Shown: one piece after another, positions 57,138 through 64,000 of the stretch | Position numbering within the stretch: the stretch's first letter is position 1 | Layout of the letters: each line of letters opens with the position of its first letter | Assembly (NCBI RefSeq): GCF_021290385.1 | Contig: NZ_CP089928.1 | Coordinates: 2,526,501 to 2,590,500 of the forward strand | Source: Microbulbifer sp. YPW16 | GTDB lineage: Bacteria; Pseudomonadota; Gammaproteobacteria; Pseudomonadales; Cellvibrionaceae | Direction of reading: 5' to 3' | Length of the DNA stretch: 64,000 nucleotides | Translations under genes and position numbers: made by a program | The notes under the pieces: model-generated | Told to the model about the DNA's origin: nothing | Database searches by the model: none | What the model saw: the letters and a program-made list of their open reading frames with translations, nothing else

Positions 57138-58991
57138 ATGCCTGCCGGTGATGCAACGGGCCGGGACCCGTTCACGGCCGATATTTCCCGTTTTGTCTGG
57201 CAAACCAAATACCGGCAGCAGGCTCGCGGCCGGCCTGTGGATAACTCTATCGAGGATACCTGGCGCCGGGTGGCCGGTGCACTGGCCAGTGTCGAGCCCG
57301 GCGGCCAGCACCGCTGGGCGGCACGCTTCTACCGCAACCTGGAGGGCTTCCGCTTCTTGCCCGGCGGTCGCATTCTCGCGGGCGCCGGCACTGCCCGCGA
57401 CGTCACCCTGTTCAACTGCTTTGTGATGGGGTCCATCGAGGACTCCATCGAGGCCATCTTCGAGCGGCTCAAGGAATCTGCCCTGACCATGCAGCAGGGC
57501 GGCGGGATCGGCTGCGACTTCTCCACCCTGCGGCCCGCGGGAACTATTGCCCGGCATACCGGCACCATTGCCTCGGGACCGGTTTCCTTTATGCGTATCT
57601 GGGACAGTATGTGCGCGACCCTGCTTTCCACCGGCAGCCGCCGGGGCGCAATGATGGCCACCCTGCGCTGCGACCACCCGGATATCGAGCAGTTCGTGGA
57701 CGCCAAGCGCGATCCACGGGAATTGCGGCACTTCAATGTATCGGTGCTGGCCAGCGATGAATTCATGCAGGCGGTGGAGAACGACAGCGACTGGCCACTG
57801 GTATTCCCCCGGGCACAGCTGGATGACGGCGCGGGCGAGACGGTCATGCGCCAGTGGAGCGGCACCGCCGGCCCGGTTCCTTGCCGGGTCCTCAGGTCCG
57901 TGAACGCACGAGGGCTGTGGCAACGGATCATGCGCGCCACCTACGACTGTGCCGAGCCGGGGGTATTGTTCGTCGACAGGATCAATGGCGACAACAACCT
58001 GTATTACCGCGAACAGATCAACGCCACCAACCCCTGTGGGGAAATTCCGTTACCGGCTTTCGGCGCCTGCGACCTGGGCTCGGTAAACCTGCTGGCGTTC
58101 GTGCAGAACCCCCTGACACCCAATGCCCAACTGGACTGGCAGGGCATTGCCGATTGCGCAACCGTGGGGGTGCGGATGCTGGATAACGTAATAGACCTCT
58201 CCCGCTACCCGCTGCCGGCGCTGGAGCAGCAGGCCAGGGGCAGCCGGCGTATCGGCCTGGGTATTACCGGGCTGGCCGATGCCCTGATCGCGCTGGGCCT
58301 GCACTACGACAGCGATGACGCCCGCGAACTGGCGGGAAGGGTGATGTGCCTGTTGCGGGACAGCGCCTACAGGGCCTCGGTGGCCCTGGCGGAGGATAAG
58401 GGCCAGTTCCCGTTTTTCGATGCCGCAGCCTATAGCCGGGCCAAGTTTGTGCGCGGGTTGCCTGTGGGACTGCAGGAAGAGATTGGTGAGCGTTATATCC
58501 GCAACAGCCACCTGCTGGCGATTGCACCGACGGGAACAATCAGCCTGCTGGCCAACGGCGTCTCCAGCGGGGTGGAGCCGGTGTTCGATTTCCGCCACCG
58601 GCGCAAGGTACTGACGGCGAGCGGCGATTACCGCGAATTTGAGATCTGTGACCCGGTCTACCGCCTGTGGCTCGACCGCCATGGTGGGCACGGGGAGTCG
58701 GCTGCGCTGCCGCCGGAGTTTGTTCCTGCCCACAAGCTCTCGCCGGCCGCCCACCTGGCGATGGAGGCGGTGCTGCAGCCTTATGTGGACAACGCCATTT
58801 CCAAGACGGTGAATGTCCCGGCCAGCTATCCCTTTGCCCGGTTCGAATCCCTCTACCGGGAGGCGTTCCGGCTGGGGCTGAAGGGCTGCACCACCTACCG
58901 CCCCAACGAAATTACCGGCGGCGTCCTGAGCACAACTACTGGCGACGGCGGCGGACCCCATTGCTGCAGCATCGAGCGGGAAGGTGAGTAG
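57138..58991 (+). CDS. Class II (adenosylcobalamin-dependent) ribonucleotide reductase
   Basis: NrdJ/NrdZ-type enzyme of 617 residues that reduces ribonucleotides with a B12 radical. Signs: DVTLFNCFVMGSI, QQGGGIGCDFSTLRP, LSTGSRRGAMMATL, the catalytic NPCGEIPLPAFGACDLGSVN (Cys-Gly-Glu, about residue 295) and the late LLAIAPTGTISLLA. Two C-terminal Cys (HCCS) may serve for re-reduction. No NrdB and no B12 riboswitch are nearby. It starts one base after the PRPP synthetase gene. The product may allow DNA synthesis at low oxygen. Confidence 0.9.
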   Translation: MPAGDATGRDPFTADISRFVWQTKYRQQARGRPVDNSIEDTWRRVAGALASVEPGGQHRWAARFYRNLEGFRFLPGGRILAGAGTARDVTLFNCFVMGSIEDSIEAIFERLKESALTMQQGGGIGCDFSTLRPAGTIARHTGTIASGPVSFMRIWDSMCATLLSTGSRRGAMMATLRCDHPDIEQFVDAKRDPRELRHFNVSVLASDEFMQAVENDSDWPLVFPRAQLDDGAGETVMRQWSGTAGPVPCRVLRSVNARGLWQRIMRATYDCAEPGVLFVDRINGDNNLYYREQINATNPCGEIPLPAFGACDLGSVNLLAFVQNPLTPNAQLDWQGIADCATVGVRMLDNVIDLSRYPLPALEQQARGSRRIGLGITGLADALIALGLHYDSDDARELAGRVMCLLRDSAYRASVALAEDKGQFPFFDAAAYSRAKFVRGLPVGLQEEIGERYIRNSHLLAIAPTGTISLLANGVSSGVEPVFDFRHRRKVLTASGDYREFEICDPVYRLWLDRHGGHGESAALPPEFVPAHKLSPAAHLAMEAVLQPYVDNAISKTVNVPASYPFARFESLYREAFRLGLKGCTTYRPNEITGGVLSTTTGDGGGPHCCSIEREGE

Positions 58992-59034
58992 TCGGAAAGG
59001 TAAAATTTCTCTGTTTTAAGGGAACCTACAGCAG

Positions 59035-59130
59035 TCAGGTGCGTCTCAAGAGACAGTATTGTTCCCACCCCGTGAGGTTGAACAATCTTCCCTATGCCCC
59101 GATACCTCCCCCAAGGTCGGGGCTTTTTTT
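59035..59130 (+). ncRNA. C-loop small RNA candidate 2
   Basis: Hairpins: GTCT-CAAG-AGAC (59043-59054); ATTGTTC (59058-59064)/GAACAAT (59080-59086) with inner ACC/GGT around a C-rich loop; and terminator CCCCGA (59097-59102)/TCGGGG (59117-59122) with inner CCT/AGG around a CCCCCA loop. Seven T follow (59124-59130). No ORF; 5' end unknown. Confidence 0.58.
59097..59130 (+). terminator. Intrinsic terminator of C-loop RNA 2
   Basis: CCCCGA/TCGGGG stem, C-rich loop, then C and seven T. It may also stop read-through from the ribonucleotide reductase operon. Confidence 0.88.
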
Positions 59131-59262
59131 CACCGGCAGTATGCATTTGCCCGCACAGAGGCACCGGAGGAGAACGATTTCCCGGTATTCAGGGAACAGG
59201 GAAACAGGATATGCAGGGGGCGCAGCGGATTGTGCTGGCACCAATATGGTGTGGGAAATCCG

Positions 59263-59289
59263 TTGTTGCGAGCTTACCGTACCTATAGA
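59263..59289 (+). promoter_or_regulatory. Possible promoter of C-loop RNA 3
   Basis: TTGTTG (59263-59268) and TATAGA (59284-59289), 15-base spacer, about 20 bases before the first hairpin. The spacer is short, so this is tentative. The stretch 59131-59262 shows no other signal than a 25-codon ATG frame at 59211. Confidence 0.35.
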
Positions 59290-59295
59290 GGTCAG

Positions 59296-59440
59296 TGAGT
59301 AGCTGACGGCGTCGAGACCCCCAAGCGACGCCGGGTGAGAACCCATAGGCGTACCCGTCCCCCTGGGTGCGTCTAGTAAGATGCCCATCCCCAAGGGCAT
59401 CGACCCCTGGCCGGCAGTCCCCATCTGCCGGCTTTTTTTT
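59296..59440 (+). ncRNA. C-loop small RNA candidate 3: five-hairpin array with repeated CCCC loops
   Basis: H1: GGCGTCG (59308-59314)/CGACGCC (59326-59332), loop AGACCCCCAAG. H2: GGGT-GAGA-ACCC (59333-59344). H3: CGTACCC (59350-59356)/GGGTGCG (59365-59371), loop GTCCCCCT. H4: ATGCCC (59381-59386)/GGGCAT (59395-59400), loop ATCCCCAA. H5 (terminator): GCCGGCAG/CTGCCGGC, loop TCCCCAT, eight T. Four of five loops show C4 or C5 while the stems differ in sequence, the pattern expected when loops are selected. No ORF. Confidence 0.68.
59410..59440 (+). terminator. Intrinsic terminator of C-loop RNA 3
   Basis: GCCGGCAG (59410-59417), loop TCCCCAT, CTGCCGGC (59425-59432), eight T (59433-59440). Very strong. 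Confidence 0.93.
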
Positions 59441-59504
59441 GCCTGCCGAACCGGTTTTCCCCACAGGCCTCTTCAGTTTAGCGGATTCTCCGCCACTGCA
59501 TTGC

Positions 59505-59524
59505 AAATGATAATTATTATCGTT
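59505..59524. promoter_or_regulatory. Fur box before two small genes
   Basis: Perfect 6-1-6 core GATAAT-T-ATTATC at 59509-59521, with flanking bases also close to the consensus, 43 bases before the GTG of the next gene. Predicts repression by Fur with iron. Confidence 0.72.
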
Positions 59525-59563
59525 AACGTTGGGCGTGGTTTTTTGCGAATACAGGGAGGCTCC

Positions 59564-59974
59564 GTGAAGTATCGTTTTCTATGTGCCGGCCACCGCGCCT
59601 GGCTGATGTCGGATTGCCAGCGCGCCGAAAGGTCCATGCTGGGTTGGCTGGAGGAGGGGCAGGGACTGCTGGCCCAGGGAAGCCCGGAGCGGGCTTTGGC
59701 GTATTTTGGCTGTGCGTTCGAGCTGGCTGGTTTCCTGCTGCGCGGGGAGCGGCACGGGAGCGTGCGGCACTTCAGTGAATGTGCCCGTTGCCTGCTGGCC
59801 GCCGGCTGGCAGCTGGGCGAGCGGGAACTCTGCGGCTGGGTTACCACTGTTACCCGCATGCGGCTGTTGCGGGGCCTTCCCACAGGAGGTGGCAGCCAGG
59901 CAGCAGTATCAGGGAGGGACACTGCCGCCAGTGGCGGCGACAGCGGGGGAACGCCAGATGGACTCCTGCACTAG
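59564..59974 (+). CDS. Fur-box-preceded hypothetical protein
   Basis: 136 residues, no signal peptide; helical first 90 residues with several Cys and His (FLCAGHRAW, HFSECARCLL), then a Gly/Ser-rich tail. Unrecognised; the helices could form a TPR-like unit (RALAYFGCAFELAGF). GTG 59564 has AGGGAGG just upstream. The Fur box upstream implies expression in iron shortage. Overlaps the next gene by 17 bases. Confidence 0.65.
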   Translation: MKYRFLCAGHRAWLMSDCQRAERSMLGWLEEGQGLLAQGSPERALAYFGCAFELAGFLLRGERHGSVRHFSECARCLLAAGWQLGERELCGWVTTVTRMRLLRGLPTGGGSQAAVSGRDTAASGGDSGGTPDGLLH

Positions 59975-60152
59975 CCCCGCGGACGCGCCGGGATTCCTGG
60001 AACTCCAGGTACGTGAAAAGACCCTGCTGGAGCTGCTGGCCGGGCGCCGGCTGGTAGCGGAAGACCTGCGGGCCCAGACGCCGGGCGCCCGTCGCCAGTT
60101 GCGCCGCCTGCTGCTGCAATCGCTGCGCCGCGGACCCGCCGGCAATCCCTAG
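59958..60152 (+). CDS. Small helical protein, likely Fur-regulated
   Basis: 64 residues, mostly charged helix ([20 protein letters not shown], then [17 protein letters not shown]). No family recognised. It overlaps the previous gene and ends head to head with engB: the two stop codons share the bases CTAG at 60149-60152. Confidence 0.55.
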   Translation: MDSCTSPADAPGFLELQVREKTLLELLAGRRLVAEDLRAQTPGARRQLRRLLLQSLRRGPAGNP

Positions 60153-60796
60153 GCGCCTGCCGGCGGGACCTCTTCTTCCAGTGCCAGCCACTCGGCGAGC
60201 TTGCGCTCGAGCTTGTCCAGCCCGGTCTTCTTGGTGCTGGAAAAGATCTGTACCGACACCCCGGTATCCAGGCCCTGTTCCCGCAGGGCCTTCTCCACGG
60301 CAAAACGGGTGTTGTTGGCCGGCCCGTTCTTCAGTTTGTCGGCCTTGGTGAGCAGGATGTGGGCTGGCAGGCCGCCGCTTACCGCCCAGGTGAGCATCTG
60401 CTGGTCGAACTCTTTCAGCGGCTGGCGGATATCCATCAGCAATACCAGCCCGCGCAGGCACTCCCGGTGCTCGAGGTAAAACGCCAGGTGCCGCTGCCAC
60501 TCGTCTTTCATCGAGCGGGCGACTTTGGCATAGCCATAACCCGGCAGGTCCACCAGGCGCTGCTGGTCACTGATGCGGAAGAAGTTGATCAGCTGGGTGC
60601 GGCCGGGGGTCTTGGAGGTGCGGGCCAGCTTTTTGTTGCCGGTCAGGGCATTGATGGCGCTGGACTTGCCGGCATTGGAGCGCCCGGCAAAGGCGACCTC
60701 GGCACCACTGTCCTCGGGACACTCGTCGAGGGTCGGGGCGCTGGTTAAAAATTGAACGTTGCGAAAGTTGATTCGCTCGGGATTGCTGTCAGACAT
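60149..60796 (-). CDS. engB: Ribosome biogenesis GTPase EngB/YsxC
   Basis: Essential GTPase for 50S assembly, 215 residues. G1 [14 protein letters not shown] (residue about 38), G2 [12 protein letters not shown]3 [10 protein letters not shown]4 LTKADKL, all in normal order. In Enterobacteria and Pseudomonas engB lies next to polA; here about 7 kb of other genes separate them. Divergent from cytochrome c4. Confidence 0.95.
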   Translation of the reverse strand: MSDSNPERINFRNVQFLTSAPTLDECPEDSGAEVAFAGRSNAGKSSAINALTGNKKLARTSKTPGRTQLINFFRISDQQRLVDLPGYGYAKVARSMKDEWQRHLAFYLEHRECLRGLVLLMDIRQPLKEFDQQMLTWAVSGGLPAHILLTKADKLKNGPANNTRFAVEKALREQGLDTGVSVQIFSSTKKTGLDKLERKLAEWLALEEEVPPAGA

Positions 60797-60839
60797 GATT
60801 GATCTACCAGATTCGGTACACTCGCTTGGCGCGCAAGTA

Positions 60840-60845
60840 TATAAT
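60840..60845 (+). promoter_or_regulatory. Perfect -10 box before cytochrome c4
   Basis: TATAAT at 60840-60845, preceded by AAGTA; no good -35 at the right distance. About 95 bases before the cytochrome start, inside the engB divergent gap. Confidence 0.4.
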
Positions 60846-60941
60846 GCCGCGGTTTACGCGTCGCAGGATTGACTGGGGGCGGCGCGGGGTTCGGTGAAAG
60901 CCGGGCCAAATGGCATATTTCAGCGCGCAATGGGACGACGT

Positions 60942-61598
60942 ATGAACAGCATTGTAAAGAACTCCGCCCTGGCCCTGGGGCTTATTCTCGCCGCACCGTT
61001 CGTCGCGGCCGAAGGTGACCCGGCCGCGGGCAAGACCAAGGCCGCGCAGTGCGCCGCCTGCCACGGCCCCGACGGCAACAGCCCGGCGTCGGCTTTTCCC
61101 AAGATCGCCGGCCTGGGAGAGAAGTACATCCTCAAGCAGCTGATGGACGTGAAGAGCGGTGAGCGCGAGATTCCGCAGATGATCGGCCAGCTGGACAACT
61201 TCGACCAGCAGGACCTCGAGGACCTGGCGGCCTACTTCGCCTCCCAGCAGATGCAGCTGTCCGGCGCCGAGCCGGTCTCCGTGATGCTGAACAATGGTGA
61301 GAATGTCGACGGCCTGATGCTGGGACGCAAGATTTTCCGCGCCGGCAACCCGCAGACTGGTGTGCCGGCCTGCATGGGCTGTCACTCCCCCACCGGCCAG
61401 GGCAACGCGCCGGCGGGATACCCGCGACTGTCCGGTCAGTGGTCTGACTATATCGAGACCCAGCTCAAGGCCTTCCGTTCCGGCGAGCGCGCCAACGATG
61501 GCGAGACCCGGGTCATGCGCTCCGTGGCGAGCCAGCTGTCCGATGCCGAGATCACGGCGGTGGCCCACTACCTGGCGGGCCTGACCGACGGCAACTGA
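60942..61598 (+). CDS. Di-heme cytochrome c4
   Basis: Periplasmic electron carrier, 218 residues. Signal peptide (ALALGLILAAPFVAA/EG), then two class I cytochrome domains with heme motifs CAACHGPDG (about residue 36) and CMGCHSPTG (about 143), each with a later Met ligand (MIGQLDNF, VMRSVASQ regions). Cytochrome c4 feeds electrons to terminal oxidases such as the aa3 or cbb3 type. ATG 60942 preferred over 60930. Followed by a strong terminator. Confidence 0.93.
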   Translation: MNSIVKNSALALGLILAAPFVAAEGDPAAGKTKAAQCAACHGPDGNSPASAFPKIAGLGEKYILKQLMDVKSGEREIPQMIGQLDNFDQQDLEDLAAYFASQQMQLSGAEPVSVMLNNGENVDGLMLGRKIFRAGNPQTGVPACMGCHSPTGQGNAPAGYPRLSGQWSDYIETQLKAFRSGERANDGETRVMRSVASQLSDAEITAVAHYLAGLTDGN

Positions 61599-61617
61599 TC
61601 TGTCGCAACAATCATCC

Positions 61618-61646
61618 AAAAAGGCCGGGTTTATCCCGGCCTTTTT
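61618..61646. terminator. Intrinsic terminator after cytochrome c4
   Basis: AAAAAGGCCGGG, loop TTTAT, CCCGGCCTTTTT; stem GGCCGGG/CCCGGCC with A and T tails, so active on both strands. Confidence 0.93.
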
Positions 61647-61738
61647 GCGTTTGGTCCCGTGGATCTTGCACCGGCGCGCCGGAACTTCAATAATCGGGGC
61701 TGATCAAAGTTTTACCACCGGCGCTTGCCGGGAGAATA

Positions 61739-62440
61739 ATGATGGAGAACGCCATGCGAGCAGTTGCCGCCCCCTTTACCCTGATCCTGACACTGTTGCT
61801 CAGCCTGTCGGCTTGTGCCCAGGACAACGGCCAGTTCAAGGCCGGCCAGCACTACCAGGTACTGCCCCAGGCGGTGCCGCAGAGCGATGAAGACAAGATC
61901 CAGGTGACCGAGCTGTTCTGGTATGGCTGCGGCCACTGCTACCACTTCGAGCCGATCCTCAACAAGTGGAAGTCGGACATGCCGGCAGACGTGGCGCTGG
62001 ACAAGATCCCGGCCATCTGGCAACCGGTGATGGAGGTGCATGCGCGCCTGTACTATGTGGCTGACGCCATGGGTGTGCTGGACAAGATGCACCAGCCGAT
62101 TTTCAATGCCATCAACAACCAGCGCCAGATGTTCGCCAACCGCGATGGCCGCGAGTGGAATCCCGACATGGACGCCATCGAGGAGCTGTTCAATGAGCAC
62201 GGCGCCGACGGTGCCAAGGCGGTCAAGCTGATGAACTCCTTCGCCATCAACAGCAAGGTCAAGCAGGGCATGGCCAACCAGCGGGCCTACCAGCTGAGCG
62301 GCACCCCGGAAGTTGTGGTCGCGGGCAAGTACCGCATCAGCTCCTCCCTGCCGGGTTTCAAGGGCAAGAGCAATGGCCAGCAGCTGATGCTGGAAGTAGC
62401 GGATTACCTGATCGAGAAAGAGCGCGCCAATCGCGGCTGA
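61739..62440 (+). CDS. dsbA: Thiol:disulfide interchange protein DsbA
   Basis: Periplasmic disulfide donor, 233 residues, with thioredoxin active site WYGCGHCYHFEP (CGHC, about residue 60) and the cis-Pro loop SGTPEVVVAG (about 182). The signal region ends LLLSLSACAQD, which fits both a lipobox (LSAC) and ordinary signal peptidase cleavage (ACA), so membrane anchoring is uncertain. The start could be 61739 or 61754. The cytochrome c4-dsbA order is as in Pseudomonas. Confidence 0.93.
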   Translation: MMENAMRAVAAPFTLILTLLLSLSACAQDNGQFKAGQHYQVLPQAVPQSDEDKIQVTELFWYGCGHCYHFEPILNKWKSDMPADVALDKIPAIWQPVMEVHARLYYVADAMGVLDKMHQPIFNAINNQRQMFANRDGREWNPDMDAIEELFNEHGADGAKAVKLMNSFAINSKVKQGMANQRAYQLSGTPEVVVAGKYRISSSLPGFKGKSNGQQLMLEVADYLIEKERANRG

Positions 62441-62458
62441 TCGAAGACAATCGCTGAA

Positions 62459-62486
62459 AAACCCCGCCAAGTGCGGGGTTTTTTTT
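62459..62486 (+). terminator. Intrinsic terminator after dsbA
   Basis: CCCCGC (62462-62467), loop CAAGT, GCGGGG (62473-62478), eight T. The remaining gap to 62787 holds nothing I can identify. Confidence 0.93.
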
Positions 62487-62787
62487 ATGGGTTCCCCCCC
62501 GTCCACTCCCTGTCGCCTCCCGCGCCACTCCCCCCAGTTGCCCCACACCCGACCTGTCGGGTGGACTACAGCGAGCACCGCTGGTGGCGGTGAAATGAAT
62601 ATTTTTGATGCTTCCCCTGCCACTGTTGGTTTTTACGTCTAGCCTTGAGTGAAAGGGACGTGAAAAAGCGCGCAGATGCACTTTTTCATGCCGGCGGAAC
62701 CAACACCAGCGCCGGCCAGGAAAACCGGCAGCTGGCGGACCCGATTGCCCCACTGCCAGACATTGGTCAGCAGTAGTCGAGTTGCGC

Positions 62788-63279
62788 ATGAAGTTGTTGC
62801 GTCACCTTTTGCCCGCGAATCCTCTTTCCCACTTCCTTCCAGCCTGCGCGATGACAATGGCGCTGGCGTTCCTCCTGTCCTTCCCGGCCGTCTCATCCGC
62901 GGAGGTCTCCCAGCGCGAGTGGGCCGGTAACTGGCTGGTGGTCGGCGAGGGCGATGCCCAGCTGGTCTGGCAGCTGCACGCCGACGGCTCCGGTTATGCC
63001 TACGGTTTCCAGCCCGGCGGGGAGCTCTCCCATGGCTTCGCCATCAGCTGGACACTCCAGGGCGACCGGGTGCGGGTGCGAACCGGTGCGGCGGTACGCT
63101 GCAGTGGCGGTGTGGTGGATGTGGCCTTTACCGGCTGGAGCCCCGTGACCCTAGACTTCGCAGTACTGGATGGACGCCATTGGCGCCAGCATGGCGGCGG
63201 GTTGCTGAGCTTCCAGCGCCGCCTGCAGGACTGGGAGACCCCCACGGCCGGCAACGAGTGCCCCAGGCTGAATAGCTAG
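62788..63279 (+). CDS. Secreted hypothetical protein, paralogue A
   Basis: 163 residues: signal peptide (to about FPAVSSA) and a compact, Trp/Gly-rich domain of likely beta strands beginning WAGNWLVVGEGDAQLVWQL. The same pattern (W-x-G-x-WL, VW-x-L-x-ADG-x-G, RC-x-GG) recurs in the next gene, so the two are tandem duplicates of a family I do not recognise, perhaps a small beta-barrel. ATG 62788. Confidence 0.65.
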   Translation: MKLLRHLLPANPLSHFLPACAMTMALAFLLSFPAVSSAEVSQREWAGNWLVVGEGDAQLVWQLHADGSGYAYGFQPGGELSHGFAISWTLQGDRVRVRTGAAVRCSGGVVDVAFTGWSPVTLDFAVLDGRHWRQHGGGLLSFQRRLQDWETPTAGNECPRLNS

Positions 63280-63363
63280 GGGCATCCAGCAGGACCGGTG
63301 CGGCAGAGCCCGCCGGTCCCCTCCTCAGGGATGAGTAAAGCGACTGACTGGAGAACAGCTGTA

Positions 63364-64000
63364 ATGCAGCGGCGCTTTATTCCCGCAGTAGCCCTGGCTC
63401 TCTTGGCCGGGTGGACCGTGTCCGGGGTCGCCCGGGCACAGCCGGAATCAGATGAAGCCCCCGACGGGGACGGCTGGGGCTGGGACGTAGAATCCCGGCT
63501 CGAGGCGGACCAGTGGGTGGGCGACTGGCTGATTTCCCGCGACGGCGAGGCGCGCCATGTATGGAGCCTGCAAGCCGATGGCACGGGTCGCTCCTACGCC
63601 TTTGTCCAGCGCAGCAACGGCGATATGCGGTTCGCCTACGGCTACGACATCCAGTGGTATTTCGACCCGTTCACGCAGATGGCCAACATTCGCACCGAGC
63701 GGCGTATCGTCTGCCGTGGTGGCAAGCTGTATCCCTACTTCCTCACCCTCAAATCCTACGAAAGCGATTACGCGGTGCGCGGCAAGTACGCGTGGCAGAC
63801 CACCTGGACCGAGGCCAGTATCGGCGAAAACAACCTGCACAAATCCCTCATCGTGTTTGTTACCCCGCTGTCGGGCTGGCACAACCCGCGGAAGGACGCG
63901 CCCTGCCCGGACTTTCCCAGCATCGAGCTGGAACAGGATATCGACCGGGCACTGGACCGCTGGGCCAGGGATGCGGAGCGGGCCCGGGTGAGTGCCGAGA
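63364..64000 (+). CDS. Secreted hypothetical protein, paralogue B (truncated by window end)
   Basis: At least 212 residues, cut by the window edge. A signal peptide (to about GVARA) is followed by an acidic linker and then the same Trp-rich domain as paralogue A: WVGDWLISRDGEARHVWSL, ADGTGRSYAF, RIVCRGGKLY. It carries an extra C-terminal part after that (ESDYAVRGKYAWQTTW onwards). Start ATG 63364. Function unknown. Confidence 0.65.
   Translation, partial: MQRRFIPAVALALLAGWTVSGVARAQPESDEAPDGDGWGWDVESRLEADQWVGDWLISRDGEARHVWSLQADGTGRSYAFVQRSNGDMRFAYGYDIQWYFDPFTQMANIRTERRIVCRGGKLYPYFLTLKSYESDYAVRGKYAWQTTWTEASIGENNLHKSLIVFVTPLSGWHNPRKDAPCPDFPSIELEQDIDRALDRWARDAERARVSAE

Noticed and set aside
59211-59288. 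25-codon ATG frame between C-loop RNAs 2 and 3
   Set aside because: Short, weak ribosome site and overlapping the suspected promoter of RNA 3.
58992-59563. Cobalamin riboswitch near the B12-dependent reductase
   Set aside because: The structured RNAs lie downstream of the gene and end in their own terminators; I see no B12-box-like sequence.

Overview
This is a GC-rich chromosomal window from a gammaproteobacterium, most likely a marine Pseudomonadales/Cellvibrionales relative (Microbulbifer-like is my guess). The clues are the trkA-rsmB-fmt-def-LysM-dprA-tsaC-hemF-aroE block, a coxBA-ctaG-coxC-surf1-ctaA-ctaB-sco operon, and a znu/polA/engB/cytochrome c4/dsbA block. As I recall, the first and third lie on opposite sides of the origin in Pseudomonas. 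I see no rRNA, tRNA, prophage, insertion sequence or CRISPR array.

Layout. 0.07-13.2 kb: a CDP-alcohol phosphatidyltransferase, TrkH/TrkA potassium uptake with a REP-type inverted repeat between them, translation start and ribosome maturation genes (def, fmt, rsmB), a LysM protein, dprA, purE, tsaC, hemF, an NTF2-like protein, aroE and a small membrane protein. 13.3-24.8 kb: an accessory catabolic island with a DDAH/deiminase-type amidinohydrolase, an M20 carbamoylase/ureidase, a LysR regulator, an aldehyde dehydrogenase, an APC permease, a TonB-dependent receptor, a DAO-type FAD oxidoreductase and a LuxR-type regulator. Read in order, these could import a guanidino compound and take it through ureido, amine and aldehyde to acid. 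25-31 kb: gamma-carbonic anhydrase, oligopeptidase A, YheV-like zinc ribbon, unknowns and a MATE exporter. 31.6-40.3 kb: the aa3 cytochrome oxidase operon with its copper and heme A assembly factors. 40.4-47.2 kb: a CPBP protease-like protein and an envelope-glycan group (nucleotide-sugar glycosyltransferase, GT39-like protein, HAD-UbiA fusion, SMR-type flippase), then three tiny membrane proteins. 47.2-50.3 kb: znuB-znuC facing znuA, and a secreted coiled-coil protein. 50.5-62.4 kb: polA, a nucleotide/stress operon (COG2187 kinase-like, phosphoribosyltransferase, alpha/beta hydrolase, PRPP synthetase, class II ribonucleotide reductase), a Fur-box-preceded pair of small genes, engB, cytochrome c4 and dsbA. 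The window ends in two tandem paralogous secreted proteins, the second cut by the edge.

The most striking unexplained signal is non-coding. Between polA and engB, the place where Spot 42 (enterics) and ErsA (Pseudomonas) are encoded, there are three plus-strand loci (about 53.57-53.70, 59.03-59.13 and 59.30-59.44 kb), each ending in a strong intrinsic terminator and each showing runs of four to six C in hairpin loops. The third is an array of five hairpins in which four apical loops carry CCCC or CCCCC. I read these as a family of C-loop small RNAs that could pair with G-rich ribosome binding sites.
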